From Desulfomicrobium sp. ZS1 (GTDB lineage Bacteria; Desulfobacterota; Desulfovibrionia; Desulfovibrionales; Desulfomicrobiaceae), in assembly GCF_024204645.1 (NCBI RefSeq), contig NZ_CP100351.1:2108001-2172000 (forward strand): a DNA stretch of 64,000 nucleotides, read 5' to 3'. The position numbers were made by a program, and so were the translations under genes. The notes under the pieces are model-generated. The model saw only the letters and a list, made by a program, of their open reading frames with translations, did no database searches and was not told where the DNA came from. Shown in pieces: positions 1 to 8,018 of the stretch (positions are counted from its first letter, which is position 1; each line of letters begins with the position of its first letter).

Positions 1-1926
1 GGCCGGGGCAAGGCAGGAGGCATCCGCATGGCGGGCACCCTGGAACAAGCCCGCACCGAACTGGCCCAAATCTTTTCCCTGACCATCAAGGGAGAAAAGG
101 TCAGGCTGGTGCGCATCGAGCCCAAAGCCGCCTACACCCGCGAAATCTATCTCTCCATCACCCTGGACCGTCAAAGCCGCTCGTTCTGCATCACCGCCGG
201 CCGTTTCGGCGGGATGGACATCGAGTCCTGCGACCCGCAAACCCTGCTGATCGAACACGCAGCTCCCGACACCGGGCTGGCGCCTTTTCAGATCCGCAAT
301 ATTTTTTTCCATCTGCGCCTACCCAAAGAGCTGATGAAAGCCTTCTCCTGCCTGCTCTCGAACCTCTTCGACTGCTGTCTGCGCCATCGCCTGCTCCTGG
401 CTGAAATCAACCCCCTAGTGCTGACCGAAGACGGCCAGCTTCTGGCCCTGGACGGCAAGATCGAGATCGACGGGCACCGGGTCGGCATCGATCCGTCCCT
501 GAACCGCTTCTTCGAGGCCGCGCACCTGAGCGACGAGGAAAACAGGTCCCGCGAGGCGGGCTTAAGCTACCACAGGCTCGACGGGTATGTCGGGCTCATG
601 GTCAACGGCGCGGGCCTGGCCATGGCCAGCATGGACATCCTCAACTATTCGGGCCTGGAGGCCGCCAATTTCCTGGACCTTGGCGGCGGCGCGGACTGCA
701 CGGCCATGCGCACGGCCCTGGACATCCTCTTCGACGATTCCCGCGTGGAAATGGTTTTCATCAATATTTTCGGCGGCATCCTGTCCTGCCACAAGGTGGC
801 CCAGTCCATACTCGAAGCCCTGGACGGCCAGGAACCGCGCAAGCCCATCGTGGTCCGCTTCGCGGGCAACGGCTCCGCCGACGGGCTGACCCTACTGCGC
901 AAGGCCAGCCTGAACGGGCTGCATCTCTGTCCGGACCTGACCACGGCTCGCGCCGCCCTGGAAAAACTTAAAGGCGACCGTCCGCAGGCCACGCACAAAC
1001 CCCTGATTGTCCACTCCACGGCTCCCCTGCTCCCGGCCCGGCCACGCGAGGCCAGCACTGCCTTCCCCCTGCCCGATGGCTGCCGCATCCTGGTCCAGGG
1101 TTTGACCGGCAAGCAGGGACAGCTGCACTGCCGCCTGATGCAGGAATACGGCGCGAATGTCGTGGCCGGGGTCACGCCCGGCAAGGGCGGAAGCGAGGTC
1201 CTGGGCGTGCCGGTCTTCGACACCGTGCGCGAGGCCGCAAGCGCCATGACTATCGACGCCTCCATTATCTTCGTGCCCGGAGCCATGGCTCCGGACGCGG
1301 TGCTGGAAGCGGCGGCGGCCGGAATCGGCTGGGTGGTCTGCATCACCGATGGCATCCCGCAGTTGGATATGCTGCGCGCCCTGGAACGCCTGAAAGGCAG
1401 CGCGACAAAAGTCATCGGCCCCAACTGCCCGGGCCTGGTCATGCCCGGCAAGACCAAGATCGGGATCATGCCCGGCGACATCTTCACCCCCGGCCCCGTG
1501 GCCGTGTTCTCGCGCAGCGGCACCCTGACCTACGAATGCGTGGACCGCCTGACCCGCGCAGGCATCGGACAATCCGTCTGCGTCGGCATCGGCGGCGACC
1601 CCTTTGTCGGGATGTCCTTCACGGACCTGTGCAAACTGGTGCGCCACGATCCGCAGACCAGGGCCGTGGTCATCCTGGGCGAGATCGGCGGAAAGGCCGA
1701 GGAAGAGCTGGGGCAGTACATGCGGGAGAGCGGGTTCGAACTGCCGGTCTTCGGCTTCATCGCCGGTCGCACGGCCCCTCCCGGCAAACGCCTAGGACAC
1801 GCGGGCGCGATCCTGGAAAAAGGCGCGGGCGGCATCGAGGTCAAGCTCCAGGCCATGGCCGACTCCGGCTTCCACCTCATCGACGACCTGGATCAGATCG
1901 CGGGAGCGGTGGCTCAGGTGCTGTAA
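1..1926 (+). CDS. sucCD: SucC-SucD fusion, ADP-forming succinyl-CoA (acyl-CoA) ligase, 5'-truncated by window edge
   Basis: Forms or cleaves an acyl-CoA (succinyl-CoA in the family) with coupled NDP/NTP conversion in the cytoplasm. The open frame runs through the first base of the window. Codons before the ATG at 28 read GRGKAGGIR, which matches the conserved GGRGKAGG loop of the SucC ATP-grasp domain, so the gene starts upstream and about 50-60 residues are missing. The SucC part carries EINPLV, VNGAGLAMASMDI and NIFGGI. The SucD part begins near visible residue 355 with a GLTGKQG CoA-binding loop and holds GPNCPG and GRTAPPGKRLGHAGA, including the active-site histidine that is phosphorylated. 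The order beta-alpha in one chain differs from the usual separate genes and from archaeal ADP-forming acetyl-CoA synthetase (alpha-beta). Substrate could be succinate or another acid; only the family is certain. Confidence 0.88.
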   Translation, partial: GRGKAGGIRMAGTLEQARTELAQIFSLTIKGEKVRLVRIEPKAAYTREIYLSITLDRQSRSFCITAGRFGGMDIESCDPQTLLIEHAAPDTGLAPFQIRNIFFHLRLPKELMKAFSCLLSNLFDCCLRHRLLLAEINPLVLTEDGQLLALDGKIEIDGHRVGIDPSLNRFFEAAHLSDEENRSREAGLSYHRLDGYVGLMVNGAGLAMASMDILNYSGLEAANFLDLGGGADCTAMRTALDILFDDSRVEMVFINIFGGILSCHKVAQSILEALDGQEPRKPIVVRFAGNGSADGLTLLRKASLNGLHLCPDLTTARAALEKLKGDRPQATHKPLIVHSTAPLLPARPREASTAFPLPDGCRILVQGLTGKQGQLHCRLMQEYGANVVAGVTPGKGGSEVLGVPVFDTVREAASAMTIDASIIFVPGAMAPDAVLEAAAAGIGWVVCITDGIPQLDMLRALERLKGSATKVIGPNCPGLVMPGKTKIGIMPGDIFTPGPVAVFSRSGTLTYECVDRLTRAGIGQSVCVGIGGDPFVGMSFTDLCKLVRHDPQTRAVVILGEIGGKAEEELGQYMRESGFELPVFGFIAGRTAPPGKRLGHAGAILEKGAGGIEVKLQAMADSGFHLIDDLDQIAGAVAQVL

Positions 1927-1944
1927 AAACAAACGTCGTGCAAT

Positions 1945-1972
1945 CGCGCCCGCCCGGACCAGGGCGGGCGCG
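1945..1972. terminator. Bidirectional Rho-independent terminator between sucCD and cdd
   Basis: Perfect 11-bp GC-rich stem (CGCGCCCGCCC at 1945-1955, complement at 1962-1972) with a 6-base loop. On the plus strand it is followed by TCTTTC. On the minus strand a T-rich stretch (1925-1936 complement) lies about 10 bases further on. It separates two convergent genes. Confidence 0.75.
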
Positions 1973-1989
1973 TCTTTCATGTCCGCCTC

Positions 1990-2424
1990 TCACTTGCCCC
2001 GCAACGAAAACGCTACCGGCAGCAGATCATGTATCCGGAATGAACGGTTTTCACCCAGAATGAAGATTTCGGCCTCCGGGGCCAATTCCTGAATCCATTG
2101 CAGGCACGCGCCGCAAGGCATCCGTTGCGACGCAGGAGAGCCGGCGGGAGCATCCACGCAGGCCACGGCCAGGGCGACGATTGTTCTTTCGCCGTCGGCA
2201 ATGGCCGAGGCCAGGGCCACGCGTTCGGCGCAGGTGCCAAGGCCAAGGCTTGCGTTCTCGACGTTCACACCTGTGTGTATCTTCCCATTGCCCCCCAGCA
2301 CGGCCGCCCCGACCCGGAACTTCGAATACGGCGCATAGGCGTGCCCCGCCACCAACCGCGCCTCTTCGAGCAACCGCTGGGCAATGGCCGCGCCCAGACC
2401 TTGTCCGGAATCATGTGCGCTCAT
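1990..2424 (-). CDS. cdd: Cytidine deaminase
   Basis: Zinc-dependent hydrolytic deamination of cytidine/deoxycytidine to uridine/deoxyuridine, pyrimidine salvage, cytoplasm. It is 144 residues, the size of the tetrameric class. Seen motifs: YSKFRVGAA (substrate loop), NVENAS, TCAERVA with zinc cysteine and catalytic glutamate, and PCGACLQ with the two further zinc cysteines. The start overlaps the amidase stop (ATGA at 2421-2424), so it is translationally coupled and probably the last gene of the operon running from the ABC importer. Confidence 0.93.
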   Translation of the reverse strand: MSAHDSGQGLGAAIAQRLLEEARLVAGHAYAPYSKFRVGAAVLGGNGKIHTGVNVENASLGLGTCAERVALASAIADGERTIVALAVACVDAPAGSPASQRMPCGACLQWIQELAPEAEIFILGENRSFRIHDLLPVAFSLRGK

Positions 2425-3731
2425 TCAAGCCCCCTTGCCCGCAGCCGTGTCTCAAGGCTCAAAACCGCGCCGACCAGACGGGCATCCTCGCCAAACCACC
2501 CGATGCATTGCAGGCCCAGCGGCAATCCCCGCCCTCCCCGCCCACAGGGCAAGGAAATCACGGGCAGTCCCGCGTGGGTCCAGGGCAGGTTCATGGCCGG
2601 GCTGCCGGTGCCGCCCAGGCCCGCCGGGGCCTCGCCCAAGGTGGACGGGCAGATCCACAGGTCAAGGCCGTGCCCGTCCATGACCGCGCAAAGCTCACGG
2701 CGCAACGCCGCGCACGACTCGCGGGTTTCGGCCAGGCGCGTTTCAGTGATGGTCCGCCCTTTGAGGATGATGTCACGGGTCGCAGGACGGTAGAGATGAG
2801 CATAGTCCGTGAACCACGCCTTCTGTTCCAGCGCGAATTCCGCCGCGATCAAATCCCCGTGCCGGGCCGCGATCTCCTCGATATCGTCCAGACAAGGCAC
2901 CCGCAGCACTTCGAACCCTTCGGCCTCAAGGGTTGCGACAATCCCCTCGAACCAGTCCATGGTTTCCTCCGGCAGCTGATCGAGATACTTCCCGACGGGC
3001 ACGCCGAGGCGCGGGCACTCAAAATTCGCGCCCGTGGTCCAGTGCGGGTCGAACGCCGCCATGACAGGGGGAATGTCCGCGACCTGCCGGCAGAAAAAGC
3101 CGACATGGTCGACGGTGGGCGAAAAATAGACCACGCCCGCCGTGGGAATCTTCCCGAGCGAAGGCTTCATGCCTACCACGCCGCAAAAAGCGGCCGGACG
3201 CACGATGGAACCAACGGTCTGGGTGCCCAGGGCCAGGGGAAAAAATCCCGCCGCCACCCCGGCGGCGGAACCGCTGCTTGACCCGCCGGGGGTGTGGGAC
3301 GGATTATGCGGGTTCCGGGTCGCGGCGGGCTCGAAATAGGCGAACTCCGTGGTGGCGGTACGCGCAAGGATGATCGCCCCGGCATCGCACAGCATCCGAA
3401 CGCAGCGGGCCTCCTCTCCCTCGAAAAAAACGGGCGGCAGCAGCGATCCGCAGCGGATGGACGCCCCGTCGATCCGGAAGATGTCCTTGACCCCGACCGG
3501 CACGCCGAAGAGCGGCGACCTGTGCGCCGGGTCAGGAAAACGCTCGAAAAGATCCTCGATCCGGCGCTGCACGGCCTGCTCGTCGATACGCGCGGCAAGA
3601 ATATGAAGCGATGAATCCACGGAGCGCGCCAGACGTACGTGCTCGTGAACAAGACGTTGCAGCGCGTCCGGCGAGGCCGTGTTGTACTCGGAAATGCGGT
3701 GAACCGCGTCGATGTGTGTCACCTGGGCCAT
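2421..3731 (-). CDS. Amidase-signature family hydrolase
   Basis: Hydrolyses an amide bond by the Ser-cisSer-Lys mechanism; the substrate is not evident. It is 436 residues. Seen: GVPVGVKDIF with the catalytic lysine (about residue 80), then GGSSSGSAAGVAAG with the cis-serine and QTVGSIVRPAA with the nucleophile serine. The C-terminal part is typical of the family. It lacks the context of a GatA (no GatB/GatC nearby), so it is more likely a catabolic amidase. The chosen start is ATG 3731 (MAQVTHID), the first in-frame ATG; upstream frame continues through the permease region without family similarity. A purine-rich AAGGGGAC lies about 15 bases upstream, rather distant. It follows the permease gene and overlaps cdd by 4 bases. 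Confidence 0.85.
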   Translation of the reverse strand: MAQVTHIDAVHRISEYNTASPDALQRLVHEHVRLARSVDSSLHILAARIDEQAVQRRIEDLFERFPDPAHRSPLFGVPVGVKDIFRIDGASIRCGSLLPPVFFEGEEARCVRMLCDAGAIILARTATTEFAYFEPAATRNPHNPSHTPGGSSSGSAAGVAAGFFPLALGTQTVGSIVRPAAFCGVVGMKPSLGKIPTAGVVYFSPTVDHVGFFCRQVADIPPVMAAFDPHWTTGANFECPRLGVPVGKYLDQLPEETMDWFEGIVATLEAEGFEVLRVPCLDDIEEIAARHGDLIAAEFALEQKAWFTDYAHLYRPATRDIILKGRTITETRLAETRESCAALRRELCAVMDGHGLDLWICPSTLGEAPAGLGGTGSPAMNLPWTHAGLPVISLPCGRGGRGLPLGLQCIGWFGEDARLVGAVLSLETRLRARGLE

Positions 3732-3794
3732 AATTCTCAGTTTCGTCCCCTTGTGGTCTTTGTTTTGCCTGAACGAGCCTCCCCCTGTTTCACG

Positions 3795-3827
3795 GCGCAG
3801 GCGGGCCCAACGCGGACCCGTCTGCGC
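3795..3827. other. Intercistronic hairpin between ABC permease and amidase
   Basis: Inverted repeat 3795-3805/3817-3827, 11 pairs including one G-T, loop of 11. There is no T-run on either strand, so it is not a classical terminator. It lies in the 122-bp gap after the permease and may mark mRNA processing or partial termination. Confidence 0.35.
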
Positions 3828-3853
3828 TCGATTCTTACTCGAGCGGCCAGAAC

Positions 3854-5539
3854 CTATCCCCCGCCTTCCATCGGCTTGAATCTGGCCCCGACCAGATTGG
3901 CGAGAATCACCAAAATCGTGGAGATGAATATCATCATGATCCCCAGGGCCGAAAGCCTGCCCCACAGACCGTCCTCGGCGAATCGCAGGATCTGCACAGC
4001 CAGCACCTCCGTGCCGGGGCGGGACAGCACCACCGAGAGGGTCAGTTCGCGCACGAACATGGTGGCCATAAGAATCCACCCCGAAACCATGCCCGGCACC
4101 AGCAGCGGAATGATGATGCGGCGCATGGTCGTCATGCGGCTGGCGCCGCAGACCAGGGACGATTCCTCCAGATGGCTGTGCACCTGAATGAAGGCGCTGG
4201 CCAGGGGGCGGATGCCGTAAGGCAGATAGGTGGCGATGTACCCGATGAGCAGCGCCCAGATGGTTGCGTATAAAGGCGTGCGCACGAAAAACCACATGAA
4301 CCCCATGCCGATGACGATGCCGGGAAAGGAAAAGGACAGAAAACTGAGCGATTCAAGGATGCCGGCTGCTCTGGTCCGGACCTTGACGATGGTGTAGGCC
4401 ACGAAGACCGACAGGATCACTCCCAGCGTGGCTCCTCCAAGCCCGAGCATCAGGCTGTTCTTGAGCGACAGCAGGGAAATGGGATCTCTCAAAACCTCGA
4501 TCCAGTGCTTCCAGCTCATGAGCGAGAAGGCGCGGGCGCTGGGAACCATGGAGTACGGGACCAGGGAGGTGTAGAAGAGCACCACCACCGGCAGAACGAT
4601 GAGCACGAAGGACAGCAGGGCCACCACGGCGAAGAGGGGAATCCGCGCTCCTTTGAGGGGAATGACCGTGGGCCGGTAGCCCCGGCTGGAAATGGTCACG
4701 TATTTTTCGCTCTCGCTCGTCAGCGCCCGATAGACCAGGATGAGCGTGACGGACGCGGCCAGAACGCTCATGCCGATGGCCGCCGCCTTGCCGTAGTCCA
4801 CGGAAAAACCCGTGGCGATCATCTGATACAGATGGGTGGCCAGGACGTAGACCCGGCCTGGCATGCCGATGACCGACGGCACGGCGAAGGAAGCCAGACT
4901 GCGGACCACGCCCAGGATGAACGCGGCCAGGATGGCCGGACGAAGCACCGGCAGGGTGACGCGAAAAAGGGTTCTCAAGGGGCTGGCCCCGCAGACCTTG
5001 GACGACTCTTCCAGGGCCACGTCGAAGGAAGCCATGGCCGGGGCGATGATAAGGTAGGCGATGGGCAGGTCGAGCAGGCCCTCGACCAGGATCATGCCCC
5101 ACAGGGAATAGATGTTCAGAGGCGCGTGATCGAGAAAAAAGGCTTGCTTGAGCACCAGATTGATGAGTCCGTTGGAGGGGTTCAAGAGCAGCGCCCAGCT
5201 CACGGAAAAGAGAATGTGCGGAATCATCATGGGAATGATGGAGATGATCCGGAACATGAACTTGCAAGGAATGTCCGTGCGGTTGTTCAGATACGACAGG
5301 AACAGGGCCAGGACCGTGGCCAGGGTTGACGAGCCCAGAACGAAGATCACGGTGTTGAGGATGATTTCCGCCAGAGCCGGGTCGGTGTAGGCCTCGACAT
5401 ATTTTTGCAGGGTGAAGCTGCCGAAGGCGGTCAGGCCTTCGGAAAAACTGCCGATGACGAGCATGACCACGGGACAGACGGTCAATACTCCCACAATGAG
5501 AATCAGGGAAAACGTCAGTTTCGATCGTTTGGCGTCCAT
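3854..5539 (-). CDS. ABC importer permease, fused double-TMD (iron(III)/phosphonate type)
   Basis: Inner-membrane channel of the importer encoded by this operon. It is 561 residues, two homologous permease halves in one chain, as in FbpB-type ferric or 2-aminoethylphosphonate transporters. Each half has about six hydrophobic segments and an EAA loop for the ATPase: LEESSKVCGASPLRTLF in the first half and LEESSLVCGASRMTTM in the second. It lies 8 bp after the ATPase gene. Start ATG 5539 follows a GGGGGGG stretch. Substrate cannot be read from the permease alone; ferric ion is the commonest for this architecture. Confidence 0.88.
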   Translation of the reverse strand: MDAKRSKLTFSLILIVGVLTVCPVVMLVIGSFSEGLTAFGSFTLQKYVEAYTDPALAEIILNTVIFVLGSSTLATVLALFLSYLNNRTDIPCKFMFRIISIIPMMIPHILFSVSWALLLNPSNGLINLVLKQAFFLDHAPLNIYSLWGMILVEGLLDLPIAYLIIAPAMASFDVALEESSKVCGASPLRTLFRVTLPVLRPAILAAFILGVVRSLASFAVPSVIGMPGRVYVLATHLYQMIATGFSVDYGKAAAIGMSVLAASVTLILVYRALTSESEKYVTISSRGYRPTVIPLKGARIPLFAVVALLSFVLIVLPVVVLFYTSLVPYSMVPSARAFSLMSWKHWIEVLRDPISLLSLKNSLMLGLGGATLGVILSVFVAYTIVKVRTRAAGILESLSFLSFSFPGIVIGMGFMWFFVRTPLYATIWALLIGYIATYLPYGIRPLASAFIQVHSHLEESSLVCGASRMTTMRRIIIPLLVPGMVSGWILMATMFVRELTLSVVLSRPGTEVLAVQILRFAEDGLWGRLSALGIMMIFISTILVILANLVGARFKPMEGGG

Positions 5540-5547
5540 GGCCCCCC

Positions 5548-6633
5548 CTAAACCGCAACCAGCAGGCAGTGGGCGGGATCAAGGGTGAAATGCAGCGCAT
5601 CCCCGACCTGGGCGCGGGTGTCGGCATCGACCTTGGCCAGCAGCAATTCGTCTCCGGCCCGAATCTCCATTTCAAAGGCTTCGCCGATGAAGACCAGGGA
5701 CTCGACCTTGCCCTGGACCACATTGGCCCCCTCCTCGCCGCTGCCCGGAGTCACGCGGATGAATTCCGGACGAATGCACAGGGTCACCGGCGCGCCCTCG
5801 GCGAAGTCCCTCTTCTGGCAGTTGATGATCCCAAAAGAAGTTTCGACCACGGTGACGTTTTCGGCCTGCTTCACGACCTTGGCCGGGACCAGGTTCGCCC
5901 GGCCGATGAAGTCGGCCACGAAACGGTGGTCCGCGTCGAAGTAGATTTTCTGCGGCGAACCGATCTCAATGATCCGCCCCGCGCGCATGACCGCGATGGA
6001 GTCGGACAAGGCCAGGGCCTCGATGCGGTCATGAGTCACGTACACCGCCGTGATGGACAGCTCGGTCAGAAAGGTCCGCAGTTCCTTGCGCGTCTCCTCA
6101 CGCAGCTTGGCGTCCAAGTTGCTGAGCGGCTCGTCGAAAAGGATGACCTTGGGCTCGGCCACCAAGGCCCGGGCCAGGGCCACGCGCTGCTGCTGCCCGC
6201 CGGAAAGTTTGGTGGCCGGACGCTTCTCGAAGCCTTCCAATTGCACGAAGCGCAGGGTCTTCTCGACTTTGCGGCGGATGACGTCCCGAGGCACGTTCCG
6301 GGTTTGCAACGGATAGGCCACGTTGTCGAAAACGTTCATGTGCGGCCAGATGGCGTAGGTCTGAAAAACCATGCCCAGGCCCCGCTCTTCCGTGGGCACG
6401 TAGATGCCCTTGTCCTTGGACCAGACCACCTCGTCGCCAATGCTGATCTCTCCGCTATCGGGCGATTCAAGACCCACGATGCACCGGAGCAGCGTAGTCT
6501 TGCCGCACCCGCTCGGACCAAGCAGCGTAAAGATCTGGTTGGCAGGGATGGTCAGGGTGACGTCATCCAATGCCTTTATGGTCTTGCCTTCGGAAAAATA
6601 ATGCTTGCTGACGCCTTGGATTTTGATCTCCAT
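5548..6633 (-). CDS. ABC importer ATP-binding protein (FbpC/PotA-like with TOBE domain)
   Basis: Cytoplasmic ATPase that drives the adjacent permease. Walker A GPSGCGKTT (about residue 40), Q-loop FQTYAIWPHM, signature LSGGQQQR, Walker B VILFDEP and the H-loop histidine in YVTHDRIEA are all present. The C-terminal 120 residues form a TOBE-like regulatory domain (RPEFIRV). The start is taken at ATG 6633 (MEIKIQGVSKHY), the family N-terminus; a GTG at 6660 would add 9 residues. It is separated from the upstream binding-protein gene by a strong stem-loop and from the permease by 8 bp. Confidence 0.9.
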   Translation of the reverse strand: MEIKIQGVSKHYFSEGKTIKALDDVTLTIPANQIFTLLGPSGCGKTTLLRCIVGLESPDSGEISIGDEVVWSKDKGIYVPTEERGLGMVFQTYAIWPHMNVFDNVAYPLQTRNVPRDVIRRKVEKTLRFVQLEGFEKRPATKLSGGQQQRVALARALVAEPKVILFDEPLSNLDAKLREETRKELRTFLTELSITAVYVTHDRIEALALSDSIAVMRAGRIIEIGSPQKIYFDADHRFVADFIGRANLVPAKVVKQAENVTVVETSFGIINCQKRDFAEGAPVTLCIRPEFIRVTPGSGEEGANVVQGKVESLVFIGEAFEMEIRAGDELLLAKVDADTRAQVGDALHFTLDPAHCLLVAV

Positions 6634-6725
6634 GGTGAGTTTCCATAAGCGCCTTTGCACCGGACCTCGCCCGGTACGAAAGGCGGTGAGGTTTGGACTG
6701 ATGGAGTCTGTACTCCGAAAGAGGA

Positions 6726-6754
6726 GGCCGTCCGAACCATTGTTTCGGACGGCC
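6726..6754 (-). terminator. Intra-operon stem-loop after the binding-protein gene
   Basis: Perfect 11-bp stem (6726-6736/6744-6754) with a 7-base loop, followed on the minus strand by TCCTCTTTC. It sits 10 bases after the stop of the solute-binding protein. As in many ABC operons, a leaky terminator or 3'-stabilising hairpin here would give more binding protein than ATPase and permease (inference). Confidence 0.6.
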
Positions 6755-6763
6755 TGCCGCTGA

Positions 6764-7762
6764 TCACTGCACGTCGAAAATGGCCTTGAACTGGTCGCCC
6801 CACTTGCGGATCTCCTCGTCGGAGAGATCGCGGATGGGCATGACCGTGGCCTTGTCCATGCCGTCGATGGGCGGATAAACGCCGGGCGCGAGAACGTATT
6901 CGCCCACGTCCTTGGCCAGGATGCCCATGGCCTTTTCAGACAGCCAGTAGTCCACGAAAAGACGCGCGGCGTTGGGGTGCGGCGCCTTGGAGGTCACTGC
7001 GATGGCGCGTGGCGTGCCCAGCAACGGCTGCTCCACCCGGGCCCAGTCCAGGGGGGCCGGAGCCTTGGTGATGATGTACTTGGGCATGGAGATGGCGATG
7101 AGCTTCTCGCCGCTCTCAACCGGAGCGGGCGTGGGGCCGAAAGAAGCCACGAACATGGGTTTGTTGGCCGCCAGCCCCTTGAGGAAGCTCATCCATTCCT
7201 CTTCGGACGCGAATACGGTTTCCTTGAGGCCAACCAGCCAGGAGATGGTGGTGGCATGATTGGCGGGATTGGCCATCACGATCTTGTCCTTCCACTTGGG
7301 ATCGGCCAGATCCTCGTAGCGTTTGGGGACGTCGGCCGCCTTGACCAGCTCTTTGTTGTAAATGAGCCCTACGTACTCGATGCCGAAAAGCTGGATGGCG
7401 TCGTCCTTCCTGGTCCAGTCCGCATAGCCCGCAGCAGCCGGCGAACTGTAGGAGGCAAGCACGCCCTTGGATTTGAGGATCTCAAGAACCGGAAGCGGCG
7501 CCTGCACCACGTCGGCCATGAGCTTGCCCGCCTCGAATTCCGTCAGGACCGTGGCGATAAATTTCGAAGTGGAAATTCTGGTGTATGCGCCCTTGACCCC
7601 GGTGTCGGCCTCGAAACCCTCCATGATCGGCTCCACCGCGGTGATGTTGGCATAAAAGGTCGCCGTGCCCTCGGCCTTGGCCTTGGCCGGATCCAGTTCC
7701 GCCGCCTGGGCGGACAGAACCGAGCACAACAGAATCGCAATCACAACCACCAATCTTTTCAT
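6764..7762 (-). CDS. Periplasmic solute-binding protein of iron/phosphonate-type ABC importer
   Basis: Captures the substrate in the periplasm for the permease encoded downstream. It is 332 residues. The signal peptide is MKRLVVVIAILLCSVLSAQA, cleaved before AELDP. Body resembles FbpA/FutA/PhnS-class extracellular binding proteins (family 1/6), with the typical FYANITAVEPIMEGFEA opening and VYPPIDG region. ATG 7762 is preferred over GTG 7768 because AAGGAGG ends 8 bases before it, whereas it would be only 2 bases from the GTG. I do not see the paired tyrosines of classical FbpA clearly, so ferric ion is a likely but unproven ligand. It is the first gene of the operon. Confidence 0.87.
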   Translation of the reverse strand: MKRLVVVIAILLCSVLSAQAAELDPAKAKAEGTATFYANITAVEPIMEGFEADTGVKGAYTRISTSKFIATVLTEFEAGKLMADVVQAPLPVLEILKSKGVLASYSSPAAAGYADWTRKDDAIQLFGIEYVGLIYNKELVKAADVPKRYEDLADPKWKDKIVMANPANHATTISWLVGLKETVFASEEEWMSFLKGLAANKPMFVASFGPTPAPVESGEKLIAISMPKYIITKAPAPLDWARVEQPLLGTPRAIAVTSKAPHPNAARLFVDYWLSEKAMGILAKDVGEYVLAPGVYPPIDGMDKATVMPIRDLSDEEIRKWGDQFKAIFDVQ

Positions 7763-7837
7763 CGACACAACCTCCTTCGGACCCGACGGGCCCTGATGTT
7801 TCGAAACTGTGACATAAGAATGACAATTATGCGCAAA

Positions 7838-7866
7838 AACGTAGCCCTGTGACAGGATGATGTCAA
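7838..7866 (-). promoter_or_regulatory. Candidate sigma-70 promoter of the ABC importer operon, with repeated CTGTGACA motif
   Basis: On the minus strand TTGACA (7866-7861), 17-base spacer, TACGTT (7843-7838; weak -10). CTGTGACA (plus-strand reading) occurs at 7847-7854 inside the spacer and again at 7807-7814, exactly 40 bp apart, near the expected transcript start. The spacing of about four helical turns would suit a dimeric repressor bound twice; this is inference. Confidence 0.4.
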
Positions 7867-7963
7867 CGCGGCAAAATCAATAAGAATGCTTAGATAACAG
7901 CTTGTTGCGCAACGTCGCAAAGTTATGGAAAAAAGATGCGCTTTCGCTGCGCACAAAACCGCG

Positions 7964-7997
7964 AAGGCCCCGCCCGGATTTCTCCGAACGGGGCCTT
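7964..7997 (-). terminator. Terminator after UDP-glucose dehydrogenase gene
   Basis: Stem AAGGCCCCG (7964-7972) with its complement at 7989-7997, plus extra inner pairing, followed on the minus strand by CGCGGTTTTG. It lies 21 bases after the ugd stop. Confidence 0.6.
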
Positions 7998-8018
7998 GAT
8001 TTGTGGTTACGACCAGGT

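Noticed and set aside
28-1926. Start of the first gene at ATG 28 with AGGAGG at 15-20
   Set aside because: The bases before it translate as part of the conserved SucC GRGKAGG loop; the apparent ribosome site is the GCA GGA GGC codons. The gene begins before the window.
2421-4295. 624-codon frame joining the amidase to an upstream extension
   Set aside because: The extra N-terminal part is the out-of-frame shadow of the permease gene; family similarity begins at MAQVTHID (3731).
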